NCBI GenBank assembly: GCA_963822115.1
Contig: CAWGGM010000009.1
Span: 1 to 64,000 of the forward strand
Length of the DNA stretch: 64,000 bases
Reading direction: 5' to 3'
DNA from: CAWDXG01 sp963822115
GTDB lineage: Bacteria > Myxococcota_A > Polyangia > Polyangiales > Polyangiaceae
Both the position numbers and the translations under genes were made by a program. Shown piece after piece: positions 61,607-64,000 of this stretch; within the stretch, counting starts at the first letter, position 1; the number at the start of each line of letters is the position of its first letter. The notes beneath the pieces were generated by a model that worked only from the letters and a program-made list of their open reading frames with translations, searched no databases and was not told the origin of the DNA.

Positions 61607-62691
61607 TGCCCGCGATCGATCGCTTGTTCGACCAGCTGCTCGATCAGGGTGGCTCGGACCTGCACCTGTCGGTCGGCTATCCGCCAATGCTCAGGCTGAA
61701 GGGCGACCTGGTATCTCTCGGCGACTCGCCGATGCAGAAGGGCGAGCTCGAACGCCTTCTGTTCGAGCTCCTCGACGACGACCGTCGCCGGCAGTTCGAG
61801 ACCGAGCACGATCTCGACTTCGCCTACGCGCTGGGCGAACGCGCGCGCTTCCGCGCCAACTACATGATGAAGACGACCGGCCCGGGCGCGGTTTTCCGCA
61901 CCATCCCGACGCGGGTCCTCGGCGCCGACGAGCTCGGACTGCCGGCGGCGACCATCGCCCTGGCCGAGAAACGCGCGGGCCTGGTGCTGGTCACCGGCCC
62001 GACGGGCAGCGGCAAGAGCACCACGCTTGCAGCGATGGTCTCGCACATCAACCACACGCGCTACGGCCACATCCTCACCATCGAGGACCCCGTGGAGTTC
62101 GTGCACCAGCCCGACAAGTGCCAGATCACGCACCGCGAGGTGGGCGTCGACTCGCCCTCTTTCGCCGACGCCATCCGCAGCGCGGGGCGCGAGAACGCCG
62201 ACGTGATCCTGGTGGGCGAGCTGCGCGGCCCGGAGACCATGCGCCTGGCGCTCCAGCTCGCAAGCTTCGGCGTGCTCATCTTCGCGACCGTGCACACCAA
62301 CTCGGCGGCGTCGACCATCGACCGCTTCGTCAACTCGTTTCCCGCCGCACAGCAGCCGCAGATCCGCGGGCTCCTGTCCGATTCGCTGGCGGGCATCGTC
62401 GCACAGCAACTGCTCAAGCGCGCGGACGGCTCGGGCCGCATCGCCGTGCACGAGATCCTGATTGGCAATACCGCCGTTGCGTCGACCATCCGCGAGGCGA
62501 AGACGGCGATGATCCCGAGCTTGATCCAGGCCGGTGCGCGCGAGGGCATGCAGAGCATGGACGCCGGACTCGACCGTCTGGTCCGCGAAGGAACCATCAC
62601 GTCCGAGGACGCGCTGGAAAAGGCGCTCGACAAGGAAAGCTTCGCGCGGCTGCCGCACGTGGCTAAAGCACTCGGCACCCCTGCGCTGTGA
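61606..62691 (+). CDS. pilT: Type IV pilus retraction ATPase PilT
   Basis: The 361-aa ATPase is of canonical PilT size and has Walker A GPTGSGKS (131-138), Asp box LTIEDPVEFVH, Walker B ADVILVGELRGPETM, His box FGVLIFATVHTNSAA and the retraction-associated C-terminal helix (VASTIREAKTAMIPSLIQAG). It powers pilus retraction and twitching (S-type) motility at the inner membrane. GGAGG precedes its ATG, which shares a base with the stop of the degenerate partner (TGATG). Confidence 0.95.
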   Translation: MPAIDRLFDQLLDQGGSDLHLSVGYPPMLRLKGDLVSLGDSPMQKGELERLLFELLDDDRRRQFETEHDLDFAYALGERARFRANYMMKTTGPGAVFRTIPTRVLGADELGLPAATIALAEKRAGLVLVTGPTGSGKSTTLAAMVSHINHTRYGHILTIEDPVEFVHQPDKCQITHREVGVDSPSFADAIRSAGRENADVILVGELRGPETMRLALQLASFGVLIFATVHTNSAASTIDRFVNSFPAAQQPQIRGLLSDSLAGIVAQQLLKRADGSGRIAVHEILIGNTAVASTIREAKTAMIPSLIQAGAREGMQSMDAGLDRLVREGTITSEDALEKALDKESFARLPHVAKALGTPAL

Positions 62692-62709
62692 ACCAGAACG
62701 ACGCGCCGC

Positions 62710-63027
62710 GTGGCGGCAAGCGTCGAGCTCGACACCGGCGAGAAGCTCTTCCTATGCGCGCCGCATTCGAAGACGGCACGCCGGGCGCGAGGCAACGGCG
62801 ACTCCGGCGACGATGCCTTGAGCCGTGACCTCGGAGGTGCCTTCCGCGAGCTCGCCGCGCTGGTTGATAGCGGCCAAACGATAGACATTTTGACTATTCA
62901 GCCGTCTGTCGCGAGCGTGCTACGGGAAATTCCGCGGGTCGTGGGCCAGCCGTCCCAGATGTCGAGCTTGCGTGGCTTCGGTTCTACCGCGTTGGTCCTG
63001 GATCCCTGCGGAGCAGGAGCAACATGA
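62710..63027 (+). CDS. Possible 105-aa protein, ATGA-coupled to the next gene
   Basis: From GTG 62710 the frame gives a soluble Ser/Ala-rich product with no family features (LGGAFRELAALVDSGQTIDI, TIQPSVASVLREIPRVVGQP). Its TGA overlaps the ATG of the following lipoprotein gene (63024-63027), which mildly supports translation. It may equally be non-coding; a TTGACT hexamer at 62890-62895 inside it could belong to a promoter of the next gene. Confidence 0.3.
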   Translation: MAASVELDTGEKLFLCAPHSKTARRARGNGDSGDDALSRDLGGAFRELAALVDSGQTIDILTIQPSVASVLREIPRVVGQPSQMSSLRGFGSTALVLDPCGAGAT

Positions 63028-63791
63028 AACGAACACTGGCGATTGTGACGGCGGCGCTTCTCGCATCGTGTGCGAGCTACTTCCTCAAAGGCGCGAAGGA
63101 ATACCGCGGCGGGCCGCCGCCGGGCTCGATCGCCAGCTTCAAGGCGCCGACATGCAAGGCGGCCGACGGCCAGAAGATGGCGGGGCCTACCGGCACGTAC
63201 TACCTCGCCAAGACGATGCGTGGCCCCGCTCTGTACGAGCTGGACGCCAGCGGAGAGGGCTCCGCCATCACCAACTATTGGCGTGATGCGCAGGGGCACC
63301 ACTTCGCCGCGTACGTACGCGGTCACCAGGCGTGGGAGTACGTGTTGCCCGATGACCGCTCGAAGCCCGGCGTCCGCAAGGTGTTCTTGCAATACCAGGT
63401 CGAGAAGGCGCCAGGCGGCTTCCGCATCTCCGGCGAGCCGGTAGCTACATGCCAGCTCATCAATCCGCAGGCGACCGCTTCCGCTGCGCCGGCCAATACG
63501 ACTCCGGCGCCAGCGACCGCGGCCACACCGCCTGCTCCGGCTCCCGTTGCAGCGCCGCCCCCGTCTGCCGGCGCGCCGCCAGCCCCGGCGGCCGCTGCGG
63601 AGCCCAACGCTGCCGACGCCGGCGCGAGCCCCGACGCAGCGGGCCCGGCGCTTGCGCGTCCGTCGAAGATGCTGTGTGTGCCTGGTGCAACACAGGTGTG
63701 CGTGGGCAGCGGCGGGTGTCGCGGCGGGCAGTACTGTCTCGCCAATGGTTCCGGCTACAGCCCGTGCGACTGTGGCGGGAACAAGAAGTGA
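63024..63791 (+). CDS. Lipoprotein with Pro/Ala linker and C-terminal Cys-rich module
   Basis: GGAGCAGGAG precedes the ATG. The 255-aa precursor has a lipobox (VTAALLASC), a soluble region of about 110 aa (GTYYLAKTMRGPALYELDAS, then AYVRGHQAWEYVLPDDRSKP), a long Ala/Pro linker (about residues 155-215) and a C-terminal Cys knot (MLCVPGATQVCVGSGGC, QYCLANGSGYSPCDCG). The C-terminal module resembles the short Cys modules that end many myxobacterial surface proteins. Function unknown. Confidence 0.75.
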   Translation: MKRTLAIVTAALLASCASYFLKGAKEYRGGPPPGSIASFKAPTCKAADGQKMAGPTGTYYLAKTMRGPALYELDASGEGSAITNYWRDAQGHHFAAYVRGHQAWEYVLPDDRSKPGVRKVFLQYQVEKAPGGFRISGEPVATCQLINPQATASAAPANTTPAPATAATPPAPAPVAAPPPSAGAPPAPAAAAEPNAADAGASPDAAGPALARPSKMLCVPGATQVCVGSGGCRGGQYCLANGSGYSPCDCGGNKK

Positions 63792-63865
63792 CTCCCCGGT
63801 AGCAGCAGCGCAACAGAGCTACGCGCGTCGCCCGACCCGGACCAGGCGTGGCGCCCGGCCCGGTC

Positions 63866-64000
63866 TCAGATTACGAAACCGAGATCGAGCGTCAGCATTC
63901 CAAAGGGCGCGCTCTCCGCAGTGTTGGTGTCGGGCACCAGATACGGCTTGAGCGTCCTGGTGCTCTTGTCGGTTACCGCATTGTAGCCAGCGATGGCACC
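63866..64000 (-). CDS. C-terminal fragment of a protein cut by the window edge
   Basis: The minus strand from 64000 to the TGA at 63866-63868 is open in one frame and reads GAIAGYNAVTDKSTRTLKPY and then an end MLTLDLGFVI. The GC3-rich codons and the hydrophobic terminal strand suggest the end of a beta-barrel or secreted beta-protein. The N-terminus lies beyond the right edge. Confidence 0.6.
   Translation of the reverse strand, partial: GAIAGYNAVTDKSTRTLKPYLVPDTNTAESAPFGMLTLDLGFVI

Overview
The window is GC-rich chromosomal DNA, with coding regions dominated by G/C third positions. It looks like a myxobacterium (Myxococcota, probably a Polyangia-type lineage). The evidence is a C-terminal Cys/hydrophobic/Arg tail of MYXO-CTERM type at 3.4 kb, a LexA gene behind a GTTCA-type operator, many lipoproteins with Cys-rich 'DCxxGxxC' modules or beta-propellers, a tandem pair of PilT-like ATPases, an FHA-GAF-sigma54 activator, and OmpA proteins with calcium-type Asp repeats. 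The genus is inferred from gene content only. No rRNA, tRNA, CRISPR array, insertion sequence or prophage was seen.

Layout: 0-6.8 kb holds ychF, an acyl-CoA dehydrogenase subunit pair and a giant Kelch/Cys-rich surface lipoprotein. Three of these four genes are broken by single-base indels, which looks like poor consensus quality rather than decay. 7.0-12.4 kb: glutamine amidotransferase, dipeptide epimerase, HAD-type 5'-nucleotidase and a BNR-repeat lipoprotein. 12.7-15.3 kb: an ExbB-ExbD-TonB energy-transduction operon and a cyclic-nucleotide-binding protein. 15.5-19.8 kb: lexA, a DUF4398-like/OmpA pair and a large outer-membrane protein. 19.9-25.1 kb (minus strand): DUF2085 protein, family-4 uracil-DNA glycosylase, thioredoxin reductase, and a two-gene operon of a double-TM sensor-like protein and a cupredoxin-like protein. 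25.1-25.7 kb is a gene-free stretch with several hairpins. 25.7-28 kb encodes a solitary PglZ-type metallophosphoesterase with an internal 30-bp tandem repeat. 28-37 kb: PD40 lipoprotein, Cys-rich CBS protein, sigma54 activator, gpsA with a coupled membrane protein, a lipoprotein and a long signal peptidase I. 38-44.4 kb: tdh-kbl threonine catabolism, a PHP phosphoesterase and two tandem purple-acid-phosphatase-like enzymes. 44.5-46.5 kb: four overlapping membrane-protein genes of unknown role, followed by a TetR-type regulator. 48-52.6 kb: a Kir-type potassium channel, a beta-propeller lipoprotein, a zinc-ribbon membrane protein and a PfkB sugar kinase. 52.6-59.7 kb is a sensing and redox neighbourhood: hybrid histidine kinase with REC-HPt, heme A synthase, CRP/FNR regulator, CBS protein, hemerythrin, kynureninase-like enzyme and a TlpA-like thioredoxin. 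59.9-62.7 kb: two PilT-family ATPases, the first with a degenerate His box. The right edge holds a Cys-tailed lipoprotein and the C-terminal end of a barrel-like protein.

Most genes are housekeeping or lineage-typical envelope genes. The points most worth a second look are the PglZ protein, the hairpin-rich gap beside it, the palindrome-embedded and possibly leaderless lexA promoter, the complementary acyl-CoA dehydrogenase pair, the degenerate PilT partner and the unknown four-gene membrane cassette. Functions are assigned from motifs read by eye; no database search was possible.
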